A DNA stretch of 10,646 nt from Bacillota bacterium (GCA_012800215.1 JAAZJT010000138.1:1-10646), one strand, 5' to 3'. Counted from the first letter of the stretch, positions 1-5,457 are shown. The notes: generated by a model from the sequence alone, not told the origin. Made by a program: numbers and translations.

Positions 1-371
1 GGGAAGTGGCAGCCAAAGAGTTAGCGCTAATTATTGAAGCGCGACTACTTGATATTTTGCAGATGGCCAATGAAGAATTAATACATATGGGTTATGAGGA
101 ATCGCTTCCCGCAGGTATAGTTTTAACGGGCGGTGTCTCATTAATGAGAGGCATGGCTGAATTAACTGAACAGGTTTTTCAATGTTCAGCACGGGTTGCA
201 CAGCCTAGTTATGTGGGGGTGAAAAGTCCCATATACTCCACAGCCGTTGGTATTATTCATTATGTACAACACACACACAGAGTTGTAGACAGAGAGTACA
301 GGAACGGGCGCATTGCGCTGCCCGGCTTCTTGCAAAAAGTAAAAAGCTGGTTCATGGATATGTTTGAGTAA
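1..371 (+). CDS. ftsA: Cell division protein FtsA, C-terminal part (5' end outside window)
   Basis: FtsA is the actin-like protein that binds the FtsZ C-terminal tail and anchors the Z ring to the cytoplasmic membrane. Only about the last 122 codons are present; the reading frame is already open at the left edge (the codon at 3-5 reads Glu, then VAAKELALI), so the GTG at 6 is internal, not a start. Visible are the second phosphate/adenosine motif of the actin fold (IVLTGGVSLMRGM) and the closing amphipathic helix (GFLQKVKSWFMDMFE), the usual FtsA membrane-targeting tail. It ends about 30 bases before ftsZ with no terminator between, so the two are cotranscribed as in most bacteria. The call is secure from motifs plus the neighbouring ftsZ; the N-terminal half cannot be judged. 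Confidence 0.95.
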   Translation, partial: EVAAKELALIIEARLLDILQMANEELIHMGYEESLPAGIVLTGGVSLMRGMAELTEQVFQCSARVAQPSYVGVKSPIYSTAVGIIHYVQHTHRVVDREYRNGRIALPGFLQKVKSWFMDMFE

Positions 372-383
372 ACTGCTCAGAGT

Positions 384-391
384 GGAAGGGG
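384..391 (+). promoter_or_regulatory. ftsZ ribosome binding site (decides the start)
   Basis: GGAAGGGG lies directly against the ATG at 392, giving no usable spacing to that codon, but sits 9 bases before the in-frame TTG at 401. This favours TTG as the real ftsZ start. Confidence 0.65.
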
Positions 392-400
392 ATGCTTTCT

Positions 401-1450
401 TTGATTGAATTTGATATGGAAATTGAACAATATGCGCAAATAAAAGTAATCGGCGTTGGTGGCGGGGGCAGTAATGCTGTTAACAGAATGATTGCCGCAG
501 GGTTGCGCGGCGTAGAGTTTATTTCGGTAAATACGGACGCACAAGCGCTTTATTTGGCTAATTCCGGTTATAAACTGCAAATTGGTGAAAAACTCACAAA
601 GGGATTGGGTGCCGGTGCCAACCCGGAGATAGGCAAGAATGCTGCGGAAGAAAGTAGAGAAGAAATTAAAGAAGTGCTAAAAGGTGCGGATATGGTTTTT
701 GTTACTGCCGGTATGGGCGGTGGTACCGGAACGGGTGCTGCACCTGTAATTGCCGAGGTAGCACGGGAGCTGGGTGCCTTAACAGTGGGTGTGGTAACGA
801 AGCCCTTTACTTTTGAAGGTAGACGGCGTAAAATGTCTGCGGAAAAAGGCATTAGCGAATTAAAAGAAAAAGTGGATACATTAATTGTGATTCCTAATGA
901 TCGTTTGCTGCAAGTGGTGGAAAAGAAGACACCAATGATTGAGGCTTTCCGCATTGCTGACGATGTCCTGCGCCAAGGCGTGCAAGGGATTTCTGACTTA
1001 ATTGCTGTACCTGGTCTGATTAATCTTGATTTTGCTGATGTTAAAACCATTATGAAAGAAACTGGAAATGCCCTGATGGGTATTGGAGTGGCTACAGGCG
1101 ATAACCGTACGGTGGAAGCGGCTAAGACCGCCATTGCCAGTCCACTTCTGGAAACCTCCATTGATGGAGCACGCGGTGTACTTTTAAATATTACCGGTGG
1201 TACTAATCTAGGTTTATTTGAAGTTAATGAGGCTGCTGATATAGTGGCTGAAGCAGCAGATCCCGATGCCACTATTATTTTTGGTGCTGTGATTGATGAA
1301 TCGTTAGATGATGAAGTGCGCGTCACTGTGATTGCTACCGGTTTTGACCAAAGCGCAAGCGAGCGTAAACAAATGATTAATGATTTGGCAAAAAGAACTT
1401 TTAATGCTGACGACATTGATATCCCAGCTTTTCTGCGCCGTAAGCGCTAA
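401..1450 (+). CDS. ftsZ: Cell division GTPase FtsZ
   Basis: FtsZ is the tubulin-like GTPase that polymerises into the cytokinetic ring. The 349-residue product shows the N-terminal nucleotide-binding IKVIGVGGGGSNAVNRM, the tubulin signature GGGTGTGAAP (from about residue 106), the T7 catalytic loop NLDFADVK (about 208-215), and the conserved C-terminal peptide DIDIPAFLRRKR that binds FtsA and SepF. I chose the TTG at 401 over the ATG at 392. From TTG the protein begins MIEFDMEIEQYAQIKV and matches the length of the Bacillus subtilis N terminus (MLEF...IKVIG), and the ribosome binding site is correctly spaced only for TTG. The variable linker before the C-terminal peptide is very short. The gene follows ftsA and is closed by the terminator at 1489-1540. 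Confidence 0.97.
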   Translation: MIEFDMEIEQYAQIKVIGVGGGGSNAVNRMIAAGLRGVEFISVNTDAQALYLANSGYKLQIGEKLTKGLGAGANPEIGKNAAEESREEIKEVLKGADMVFVTAGMGGGTGTGAAPVIAEVARELGALTVGVVTKPFTFEGRRRKMSAEKGISELKEKVDTLIVIPNDRLLQVVEKKTPMIEAFRIADDVLRQGVQGISDLIAVPGLINLDFADVKTIMKETGNALMGIGVATGDNRTVEAAKTAIASPLLETSIDGARGVLLNITGGTNLGLFEVNEAADIVAEAADPDATIIFGAVIDESLDDEVRVTVIATGFDQSASERKQMINDLAKRTFNADDIDIPAFLRRKR

Positions 1451-1488
1451 GCATGGGATTTGTAAAGCTGAATATTTACTTTTGCACG

Positions 1489-1540
1489 GGTGATTTGTTC
1501 GGTTTAGATCGCAACGAGTCACCTTTTATTTTTTCTTTTT
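1489..1540 (+). terminator. Intrinsic terminator after ftsZ
   Basis: The arms GGTGATT (1489-1495) and AGTCACC (1517-1523) pair, with one G-T wobble. The stem extends inward through TGTTCG and CG(C)AACG with one bulged base. A T-rich run (1524-1540, TTTTATTTTTTCTTTTT) follows at once. This separates the ftsAZ unit from the spoIIG operon. Confidence 0.85.
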
Positions 1541-1541
1541 A

Positions 1542-1557
1542 TCTGCCAAGAGGCAGA
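1542..1557. repeat. Short perfect hairpin TCTGCC-AAGA-GGCAGA
   Basis: Six GC-rich base pairs close a four-base loop, between the T-run of the ftsZ terminator and the Spo0A box of the spoIIG promoter. No T-run follows on either strand, so it is not a classical terminator by itself. Its role is unknown. Confidence 0.5.
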
Positions 1558-1572
1558 CTAAAGATTTTCCGA

Positions 1573-1579
1573 TTCGACA
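1573..1579 (-). promoter_or_regulatory. Spo0A binding site (0A box) upstream of spoIIGA
   Basis: TTCGACA is the exact reverse complement of the 0A box TGTCGAA. A second, degenerate copy (TCTGACA, 1586-1592, 5 of 7) overlaps the -35 element. Phosphorylated Spo0A activates spoIIG from boxes just upstream of and overlapping the -35 region in B. subtilis; here the position fits that arrangement. Binding itself is inferred. Confidence 0.75.
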
Positions 1580-1586
1580 CAAGCGT

Positions 1587-1619
1587 CTGACAAAATATTC
1601 ATCCTCTATGGTTTATAAT
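1587..1619 (+). promoter_or_regulatory. Spo0A-dependent sigma-A promoter of spoIIGA-sigE
   Basis: The -35 is CTGACA (1587-1592) and the -10 is a perfect TATAAT (1614-1619), separated by 21 bp instead of about 17. The B. subtilis spoIIG promoter is known for just such an overlong spacer (22 bp), which makes it dependent on Spo0A~P. The combination of long spacer and adjacent 0A box makes this a convincing equivalent. Confidence 0.75.
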
Positions 1620-1622
1620 GAG

Positions 1623-1651
1623 GCATAGATGACTGCTGCAAAACATATAAT
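1623..1651 (+). promoter_or_regulatory. Possible second, sigma-E-like promoter of spoIIGA-sigE
   Basis: GCATAGA (1623-1629), 14 bases, then CATATAAT (1644-1651) resembles the B. subtilis sigma-E pattern (-35 GCATA-like, N14, -10 CATACAAT-like), missing mainly the C at position 5 of the -10. It lies just downstream of the Spo0A-type promoter and inside an inverted repeat. It could equally be chance in an AT-rich leader. Confidence 0.35.
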
Positions 1652-1659
1652 GTAGCAGT
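1632..1659. repeat. Inverted repeat in the spoIIGA leader
   Basis: ACTGCTGCA (1632-1640) and TGTAGCAGT (1651-1659) form nine pairs with one G-T wobble around a 10-base loop containing most of the second TATAAT (1646-1651). It begins a few bases after the expected transcription start of the Spo0A-type promoter. It may act as an RNA hairpin in the leader or as an operator. Confidence 0.55.
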
Positions 1660-1690
1660 TTGTCCAGAATCCTTAAGGGCAGGTGAGTGT

Positions 1691-2587
1691 ATGTATATTG
1701 AGGACCTCCTTGCCCTCAATTTTATGATGAATACTTTCCTACTCTATTTAACGGCCCGTTTGATGGGACGTGAAGTAGGTAAAAGGCGGCTGTTTGCCGG
1801 CGGGTTTATTGCAGCTCTTTATAGTCTTGCCATTTTCACACCGGCGTCTGCAATTATATTTTCATGGGTGGGGAAAATCGCTGCCTCTGTAATAGTAATT
1901 TTTTTTACATTCAGGCCACAGCGGTTTGCAGAATTAATAAGGTTATGTGGTGCCTTTTTTCTCACTTCGTTTTTTTTAGCAGGAACAATTTTTGCCTTTT
2001 ATTTCTTTGGCAGTGCCCCGGCAATGGTCAAGGGGGGTATCTTTTACTTGGAAACACCGCGCCCGGGTATGCTTTTTGCCGGTGTGATAATCACTTTTTC
2101 CCTGCTGCTTTTGGTTTGGCATTTTAGTGAGCGGCAGCGTAAACGTAAAATTTTTCAAATGACTTTAGTAATTTGTGAGAAAAAGCGGAAAATCAAAGTG
2201 AATGCACTTGTTGATACAGGCAACCAACTGCGTGAGCCTCTTACCGATAAGCCATTATGTGTGGCAAGCTACAAGGCGTTGCGCAGTTTACTGCCGGAAG
2301 CATTAATTACTGCTTATGATCAGGGGGGTGATCCTGTGGAAGCGCTGGGTAGTTTAGATGTGGAACAGGAAACATGTTTTGGTATTGCCCCTTTTCGTTC
2401 TTTGGAAAACTCCGGCATCCTGGTAACTTATCGGCCAACTTTAGTCTTATTGGAGTATGGCGGGTATAAAGAGGCAAGGAAAGATATTGTCTTTGCCTTA
2501 ACTGCAAGACCGCTGTCGCTGGATAATGATGTGGAAGTTCTTCTACACCCGTTTGTACTGGAAACTTTAGGAGGTGTGGTTACTTGA
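1691..2587 (+). CDS. spoIIGA: Pro-sigma-E processing aspartic protease SpoIIGA
   Basis: SpoIIGA is the mother-cell membrane protease that removes the pro-sequence of sigma-E after the forespore protein SpoIIR signals from across the septum. The 298-residue protein has the family plan. Five hydrophobic segments (about residues 4-22, 35-50, 55-74, 86-106 and 127-144) are followed by a basic stretch and a soluble C-terminal aspartic protease domain. The active-site motif is DTGN, with Asp175, in VNALVDTGNQLREPLTDKP. The conserved downstream segment FRSLENSGILVTYRP is also present. The start is ATG behind AGGTGAG. The gene ends overlapping the TTG start of its substrate gene sigE, the usual operon arrangement. 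Control is probably by Spo0A through the promoter at 1587-1619. Confidence 0.95.
   Translation: MYIEDLLALNFMMNTFLLYLTARLMGREVGKRRLFAGGFIAALYSLAIFTPASAIIFSWVGKIAASVIVIFFTFRPQRFAELIRLCGAFFLTSFFLAGTIFAFYFFGSAPAMVKGGIFYLETPRPGMLFAGVIITFSLLLLVWHFSERQRKRKIFQMTLVICEKKRKIKVNALVDTGNQLREPLTDKPLCVASYKALRSLLPEALITAYDQGGDPVEALGSLDVEQETCFGIAPFRSLENSGILVTYRPTLVLLEYGGYKEARKDIVFALTARPLSLDNDVEVLLHPFVLETLGGVVT
2569..2576 (+). promoter_or_regulatory. sigE ribosome binding site
   Basis: AGGAGGTG inside the last codons of spoIIGA lies 7 bases before the TTG start of sigE, confirming that TTG and explaining coupled translation. Confidence 0.8.
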
Positions 2588-3315
2588 AATTAACAACACA
2601 CTGGAAGCTGAGGCTGCGGCTGATATATGTTCGTTTTTTACAGCGGTTAGGTATAGAAGTATTGCCGGAAATTTATTATGTTGGCACTTCAGAAACCCTT
2701 CCGCCTCCGTTAACGCAGGATGAGGAATTTTTCTTGTTAGAAAAACTAAAAAATGGTGATTATGCTGTTAAAACAGTCTTAATCGAACGCAATTTAAGAC
2801 TTGTAGTATATATTGCCAGAAAATTCGAAAATACAGGTATTCATATTGATGACCTGGTATCGATTGGTACCATTGGCTTAATAAAAGCAGTCAATACATT
2901 TGATCCCCATAAAAATATTAAATTAGCAACATATGCCTCTAAGTGTATAGAAAATGAAATATTAATGTTTCTCAGGAGGAATAATAAGGTTAAGGCGGAA
3001 GTGTCTTTTGATGAGCCTCTAAATGTTGACTGGGACGGTAATGAATTATTGCTGTCTGATGTTTTAGGAACAGAAAATGACTTAGTTTTAAAAGATATTG
3101 AAGCAGAAGTAGAAAGGAAACTCCTTTATACAGCGATTGAAAAGCTGAGCCGCCGCGAGAGGAAAATAATGGAACTGCGTTTCGGCTTGTTGGGACAGGA
3201 GGAAAAAACACAAAAAGAAGTAGCTGTGCTCTTAGGAATTTCGCAATCATATATTTCCAGATTGGAAAAAAGAATTATTAAACGCCTACAAAAAGAGATA
3301 AAAAAAATGGAATAG
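2584..3315 (+). CDS. sigE: Early mother-cell sporulation factor, pro-sigma-E
   Basis: Sigma-E drives the first wave of mother-cell gene expression after asymmetric division. The 243-residue product starts with a basic, amphipathic pro-sequence (MKLTTHWKLRLRLIYVRFLQ...) that tethers the inactive factor to the membrane. By comparison with B. subtilis (DEVY|YIGG), cleavage is expected at EIY31|Y32VGTSE. The core region 2 follows (ERNLRLVVYIARKF, DLVSIGTIGLIKAVNTF, LATYASKCIENEILM), then a linker with the family-specific DWDGNELLLSDVLGT. Region 4 ends with a helix-turn-helix (about residues 209-228, TQKEVAVLLGISQSYISRLE). The start is TTG, whose last two bases and the next A form the spoIIGA stop. 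Identity with B. subtilis sigma-E is obvious along the whole length. Confidence 0.97.
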   Translation: MKLTTHWKLRLRLIYVRFLQRLGIEVLPEIYYVGTSETLPPPLTQDEEFFLLEKLKNGDYAVKTVLIERNLRLVVYIARKFENTGIHIDDLVSIGTIGLIKAVNTFDPHKNIKLATYASKCIENEILMFLRRNNKVKAEVSFDEPLNVDWDGNELLLSDVLGTENDLVLKDIEAEVERKLLYTAIEKLSRRERKIMELRFGLLGQEEKTQKEVAVLLGISQSYISRLEKRIIKRLQKEIKKME

Positions 3316-3348
3316 CAAAAAGGTTTGTCAGTAAGGGAAATTATTAGC

Positions 3349-3378
3349 TGAATAAAAAAGCCCTCTCAGGAAATAATG
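3349..3378 (+). promoter_or_regulatory. Probable forespore (sigma-F/sigma-G) promoter of sigG
   Basis: TGAATA (3349-3354), 14 bases, then GGAAATAATG (3369-3378). The second element fits the sigma-F -10 pattern GGnnAnAnTR at every fixed position and the first fits the shared sigma-F/G -35. AATAATG also partly matches the sigma-G -10. In B. subtilis sigG is switched on by sigma-F and then by itself, so the location is as expected. Assignment is by consensus only. Confidence 0.6.
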
Positions 3379-3430
3379 CAGATAGGAAGGACAGGTGATT
3401 TATTCCTTGTCATATTAATCCGGGAGGGAA

Positions 3431-4210
3431 ATGAGCTTGGTAAATAAAGTAGAAATTTGTGGCGTTAATACAGCAAAATTGCCCGTTTTGAAAAACGATG
3501 AAATGCGTCGACTTTTTACTCGTTATCAAGCAGGTGATATCAGTGCAAGAGAAAAGTTGGTGAACGGTAATTTACGGCTTGTCTTAAGCGTAATTCAACG
3601 CTTCAATAACCGGGGGGAATATGTAGATGATCTTTTCCAAGTGGGATGTATTGGTTTAATTAAAGCGATTGATAACTTTGACCTGGGACAAAATGTAAAG
3701 TTTTCCACATATGCCGTGCCAATGATTATTGGCGAGATCCGACGTTACTTACGTGACAATAACCCCATTCGTGTTTCACGCTCGTTGCGTGATATTGCTT
3801 ATAAAGTACTGCAAGTACGAGACGCTTTAGCTAACCGCTACGGCCGTGAGCCCAAAATAAGTGAAATTGCTGCTGAGCTGGACTTAAAGCGTGAAGATAT
3901 TGTTTTTGCCCTTGATGCTATTCAGGAACCTGTTTCCCTTTTTGAACCCATCTATCATGATGGCGGCGATCCTATTTTTGTGATGGATCAAATCTCCGAC
4001 GATAAAAGCCAGGATGAAAAGTGGCTTGAAGTATTGGCCATTAAAGAAGCACTGCAAAAACTTACTGAACGGGAAAAATTAATTTTGACACTGCGTTTTT
4101 ACCGCGGCAAAACACAGATGGAAGTTGCTGATGAAATCGGTATTTCGCAGGCACAGGTATCACGTTTGGAGAAGGCAGCTTTGGGGCATTTGCGTAAACA
4201 TGTACAATAA
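3431..4210 (+). CDS. sigG: Late forespore sporulation factor, sigma-G
   Basis: Sigma-G directs late forespore transcription (spore DNA-protecting proteins, germination genes). The 259-residue product begins with the sigma-G hallmark (KVEICGVNTAKLPVLKN) and has no pro-sequence. Region 2 (VNGNLRLVLSVIQRFNNRG, DDLFQVGCIGLIKAIDNFD, FSTYAVPMIIGEIRRYLRDN) leads to region 3 and a region 4 helix-turn-helix (about residues 228-247, TQMEVADEIGISQAQVSRLE). Asn45 (in LVNGN) is kept; in B. subtilis this position is Asn in sigma-G but Glu in sigma-F and matters for anti-sigma discrimination. The start is ATG behind GGGAGGGAA. A gap of 115 bases after sigE holds its own forespore-type promoter, so it need not depend on readthrough from spoIIG. 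Confidence 0.97.
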   Translation: MSLVNKVEICGVNTAKLPVLKNDEMRRLFTRYQAGDISAREKLVNGNLRLVLSVIQRFNNRGEYVDDLFQVGCIGLIKAIDNFDLGQNVKFSTYAVPMIIGEIRRYLRDNNPIRVSRSLRDIAYKVLQVRDALANRYGREPKISEIAAELDLKREDIVFALDAIQEPVSLFEPIYHDGGDPIFVMDQISDDKSQDEKWLEVLAIKEALQKLTEREKLILTLRFYRGKTQMEVADEIGISQAQVSRLEKAALGHLRKHVQ

Positions 4211-4215
4211 ATAAA

Positions 4216-4221
4216 AGGAGG
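4216..4221 (+). promoter_or_regulatory. Ribosome binding site of the small gene after sigG
   Basis: AGGAGG, within AAGGAGGTG (4215-4223), overlaps the GTG at 4221 and so cannot serve it, but is 8 bases before the in-frame GTG at 4230. The strong site is good evidence that this small gene is translated. Confidence 0.75.
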
Positions 4222-4229
4222 TGGAGAAG

Positions 4230-4433
4230 GTGCACTTAAATGCAAAACTATACTTACGTCTTGGTATCAGTATGTTAATGATGCTAATGCTTTTGCTGGT
4301 GTTCCTGTCTCCTCCCGGTGAAGTTATGCAGGCATTTAATCAAACTAATCTGATTCGAGTAACTGAAGTCCATGAGGTAGATGGGCAGTATTACTATCGC
4401 CGTGTTGCGCCAGTGTCTGAGCTGCTGCCCTAA
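4230..4433 (+). CDS. Small single-pass membrane protein, unrecognised
   Basis: I do not recognise this 67-residue protein. From the GTG at 4230 it reads a short basic N terminus (MHLNAKLYLRLG), one strongly hydrophobic segment rich in Met and Leu (about residues 10-24, SMLMMLMLLLVFL), then Ser-Pro-Pro and about 40 polar residues (EVMQAFNQTNLIRVTEVHEV, then GQYYYRRVAPVSELLP). This looks like a membrane anchor with a small outside domain; there is no lipobox cysteine. The tail could be a short beta-hairpin (VTEVHEVDGQYYYRR). It lies 19 bases after sigG and before the terminator at 4485-4517, so it is probably cotranscribed with sigG and made in the forespore. An alternative start at GTG 4221 overlaps the ribosome binding site and is unlikely. 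Confidence 0.7.
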   Translation: MHLNAKLYLRLGISMLMMLMLLLVFLSPPGEVMQAFNQTNLIRVTEVHEVDGQYYYRRVAPVSELLP

Positions 4434-4484
4434 ATACTGCGCCACTATAAGAGTTCCATTCATAGTAAATACAGAAAGATGCGC

Positions 4485-4517
4485 AAAGAGAGCCGAGCTC
4501 TCTTTTTTTCTTTTTTT
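4485..4517 (+). terminator. Intrinsic terminator after sigG and the small membrane gene
   Basis: AAAGAGAGC (4485-4493) pairs perfectly with GCTCTCTTT (4497-4505) around the loop CGA, and the T-run continues to 4517 with a single C. It is a textbook rho-independent terminator closing the sporulation sigma block. Confidence 0.92.
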
Positions 4518-4540
4518 GTCCTTATGGACATGCTGCTTGG

Positions 4541-4548
4541 CATATAAT
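4541..4548 (+). promoter_or_regulatory. Possible -10 element for the ylmC/ymxH-type gene
   Basis: CATATAAT contains a perfect TATAAT (4543-4548) and differs from the sigma-E -10 CATACAAT in one base. It lies 31 bases before the ATG and after the terminator, where a promoter is needed. I see no convincing -35: TTGTCC at 4516-4521 would need a 21-bp spacer. The 12-mer CATATAATGTAG here is identical to 1644-1655 before spoIIGA. Confidence 0.4.
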
Positions 4549-4579
4549 GTAGGAAAAGGAAAGAAAGAAGAGGTGTGAT

Positions 4580-4834
4580 ATGGTTAAGATATCTGACCTC
4601 CGTAACCGCGATGTGGTAAATGTAGTGGACGGAAGGCGCCTTGGTGTAATCTATGATCTGGACCTGGATCTGGAAAACGGGCGCATTGCTGCCATTATTA
4701 TTCCCGGGCAGAGTCGTTTATTTAATTTGTTTGGCGGTGCCCAGGATTATGTAATTCCCTGGGAAAAAATAGTTAAAATTGGTGTAGACACCATTCTTGT
4801 AGAACTGAGTGAACCGGTGCGTTATATACGCTAG
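4580..4834 (+). CDS. PRC-barrel sporulation protein, YlmC/YmxH family
   Basis: This 84-residue single-domain protein matches the YlmC/YmxH family, small PRC-barrel proteins restricted to endospore formers. The barrel shows as alternating beta strands: MVKISDLRNRDVVNVVDGRR, LGVIYDLDLDLENGRIAAII, then the family signature IPG...LFGGAQDYVIPWEKIVKIG and a final strand DTILVELSEP. The full length is normal for the family. The molecular role is not established. The start is ATG behind AGAGGTG. It stands alone between a terminator and the nrdR promoter. A homologue sits at the equivalent place after sigG in B. subtilis (ylmC), which supports the assignment; YlmC and its paralogue YmxH cannot be told apart from sequence here, so no symbol is given. 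Confidence 0.88.
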   Translation: MVKISDLRNRDVVNVVDGRRLGVIYDLDLDLENGRIAAIIIPGQSRLFNLFGGAQDYVIPWEKIVKIGVDTILVELSEPVRYIR

Positions 4835-4866
4835 AAGTTTATTTAGTTTTTTAAATAATAGTACCC

Positions 4867-4895
4867 TTGCTATACTATATCTGGTATTGTATAAT
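4867..4895 (+). promoter_or_regulatory. Sigma-A promoter of the nrdR operon
   Basis: TTGCTA (4867-4872), 17 bases, then a perfect TATAAT (4890-4895). The expected transcription start is near 4902. One NrdR-like box fills the spacer and another covers the start region, so repressor binding would block the polymerase. Confidence 0.75.
4873..4888 (+). promoter_or_regulatory. NrdR box 1 (operator)
   Basis: TACTATATCTGGTATT, part of the near-palindrome ATACTATATCTGGTAT, resembles the NrdR-box consensus (acaCwATATaTwGtgt). It lies between the -35 and -10 of the nrdR promoter and recurs 31 bp downstream. Confidence 0.72.
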
Positions 4896-4903
4896 TATGC
4901 CAG

Positions 4904-4919
4904 TACTAGATATGGTATT
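4904..4919 (+). promoter_or_regulatory. NrdR box 2 (operator)
   Basis: TACTAGATATGGTATT matches box 1 at 14 of 16 positions and starts exactly 31 bp after it (15-bp linker), the about-three-turn phasing known for paired NrdR boxes. It covers the expected transcription start. Confidence 0.72.
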
Positions 4920-4971
4920 TTAAGTTCAAAGTTTTTTAATTGTTAGCGTTGTAGGGAAGGAGGAAGGACGT

Positions 4972-5436
4972 TTGAAGTGCCCCTACTGTGGCCATCTTGA
5001 TAGCCGTGTAATAGATTCCCGTTCCACAGAGGAGGGTAGTGCCATACGGCGCAGGCGGGAATGTGCTGCCTGTGAAAAACGTTTCACTACCTATGAGAAG
5101 CTGGAGGAGACTCCACTGATTGTTGTTAAGCGTAACGGTAACAGGCAATTGTTTGATCGGAAGAAAATACTTAATGGTTTGATTTATGCAGGGGGCAAGC
5201 AGAATATACCGCTTCATGTTTTTGAGCAGCTTGTGGATGAGCTGGAACGGGAGTTGCGCAGTGATTATTCTCATGAAGTTAGTTCAGATGAAATCGGCAG
5301 GCGGGTCTTAGTCAAACTCTATGATATTGACGAGGTTGCCTATGTTCGTTTTGCTTCGGTATACCACAAATTTAAAGATATTAATGATTTTAAAAAAGCA
5401 CTGGCAGAAATGCCGCCAGAGAATGTTGAAACTTAA
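4972..5436 (+). CDS. nrdR: Transcriptional repressor NrdR
   Basis: NrdR senses adenine nucleotide state (ATP/dATP) and represses ribonucleotide reductase genes by binding paired boxes. The 154-residue protein has the usual length and plan: an N-terminal zinc ribbon with Cys3, Cys6, Cys31 and Cys34, including the conserved DSRSTEEGSAIRRRREC and FTTYEK, then an ATP-cone domain from about residue 47 (VVKRNGNRQLFDRKKILNGL) to YVRFASVYHKF near residue 130. The TTG start is supported by AAGGAGG 8 bases upstream and by the invariant MKCPYCG N terminus. It is the first gene of a unit containing the class III reductase it is likely to repress, and its own promoter carries two candidate boxes, so autoregulation is likely. 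Confidence 0.96.
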   Translation: MKCPYCGHLDSRVIDSRSTEEGSAIRRRRECAACEKRFTTYEKLEETPLIVVKRNGNRQLFDRKKILNGLIYAGGKQNIPLHVFEQLVDELERELRSDYSHEVSSDEIGRRVLVKLYDIDEVAYVRFASVYHKFKDINDFKKALAEMPPENVET

Positions 5437-5457
5437 CTAATATACGGAGGAATAGTA

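Noticed and set aside
6..371. GTG at 6 as a gene start
   Set aside because: The frame is open to the window edge and the sequence is the middle of FtsA; it is an internal valine codon.
568..1416. Long open frame (282 codons) antisense to ftsZ
   Set aside because: It lies wholly opposite the well-supported ftsZ and its protein is low-complexity Ser/Ala/Pro-rich, as expected from the complementary strand of a real gene. No ribosome binding site or homology recognised.
3379..3420. Possible terminator between sigE and sigG
   Set aside because: Only 4-base complementary stretches (for example AAGG/CCTT, GACA/TGTC) with no T-run; readthrough from sigE into sigG remains possible.
4381..4578. 65-codon + strand open frame starting inside the small membrane gene
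   Set aside because: It runs through the terminator hairpin and T-run at 4485-4517 (giving the FFLFLSL stretch) and has no ribosome binding site.
4839..4858. Inverted repeat TTATTTA/TAAATAA after the ylmC/ymxH-type gene
   Set aside because: Pure A/T stem with no following T-run on the + strand; too weak to call a terminator.
4936..5274. Antisense open frame over the start of nrdR
   Set aside because: Shadow of nrdR; no supported start, and the nrdR zinc ribbon in the other strand is unambiguous.
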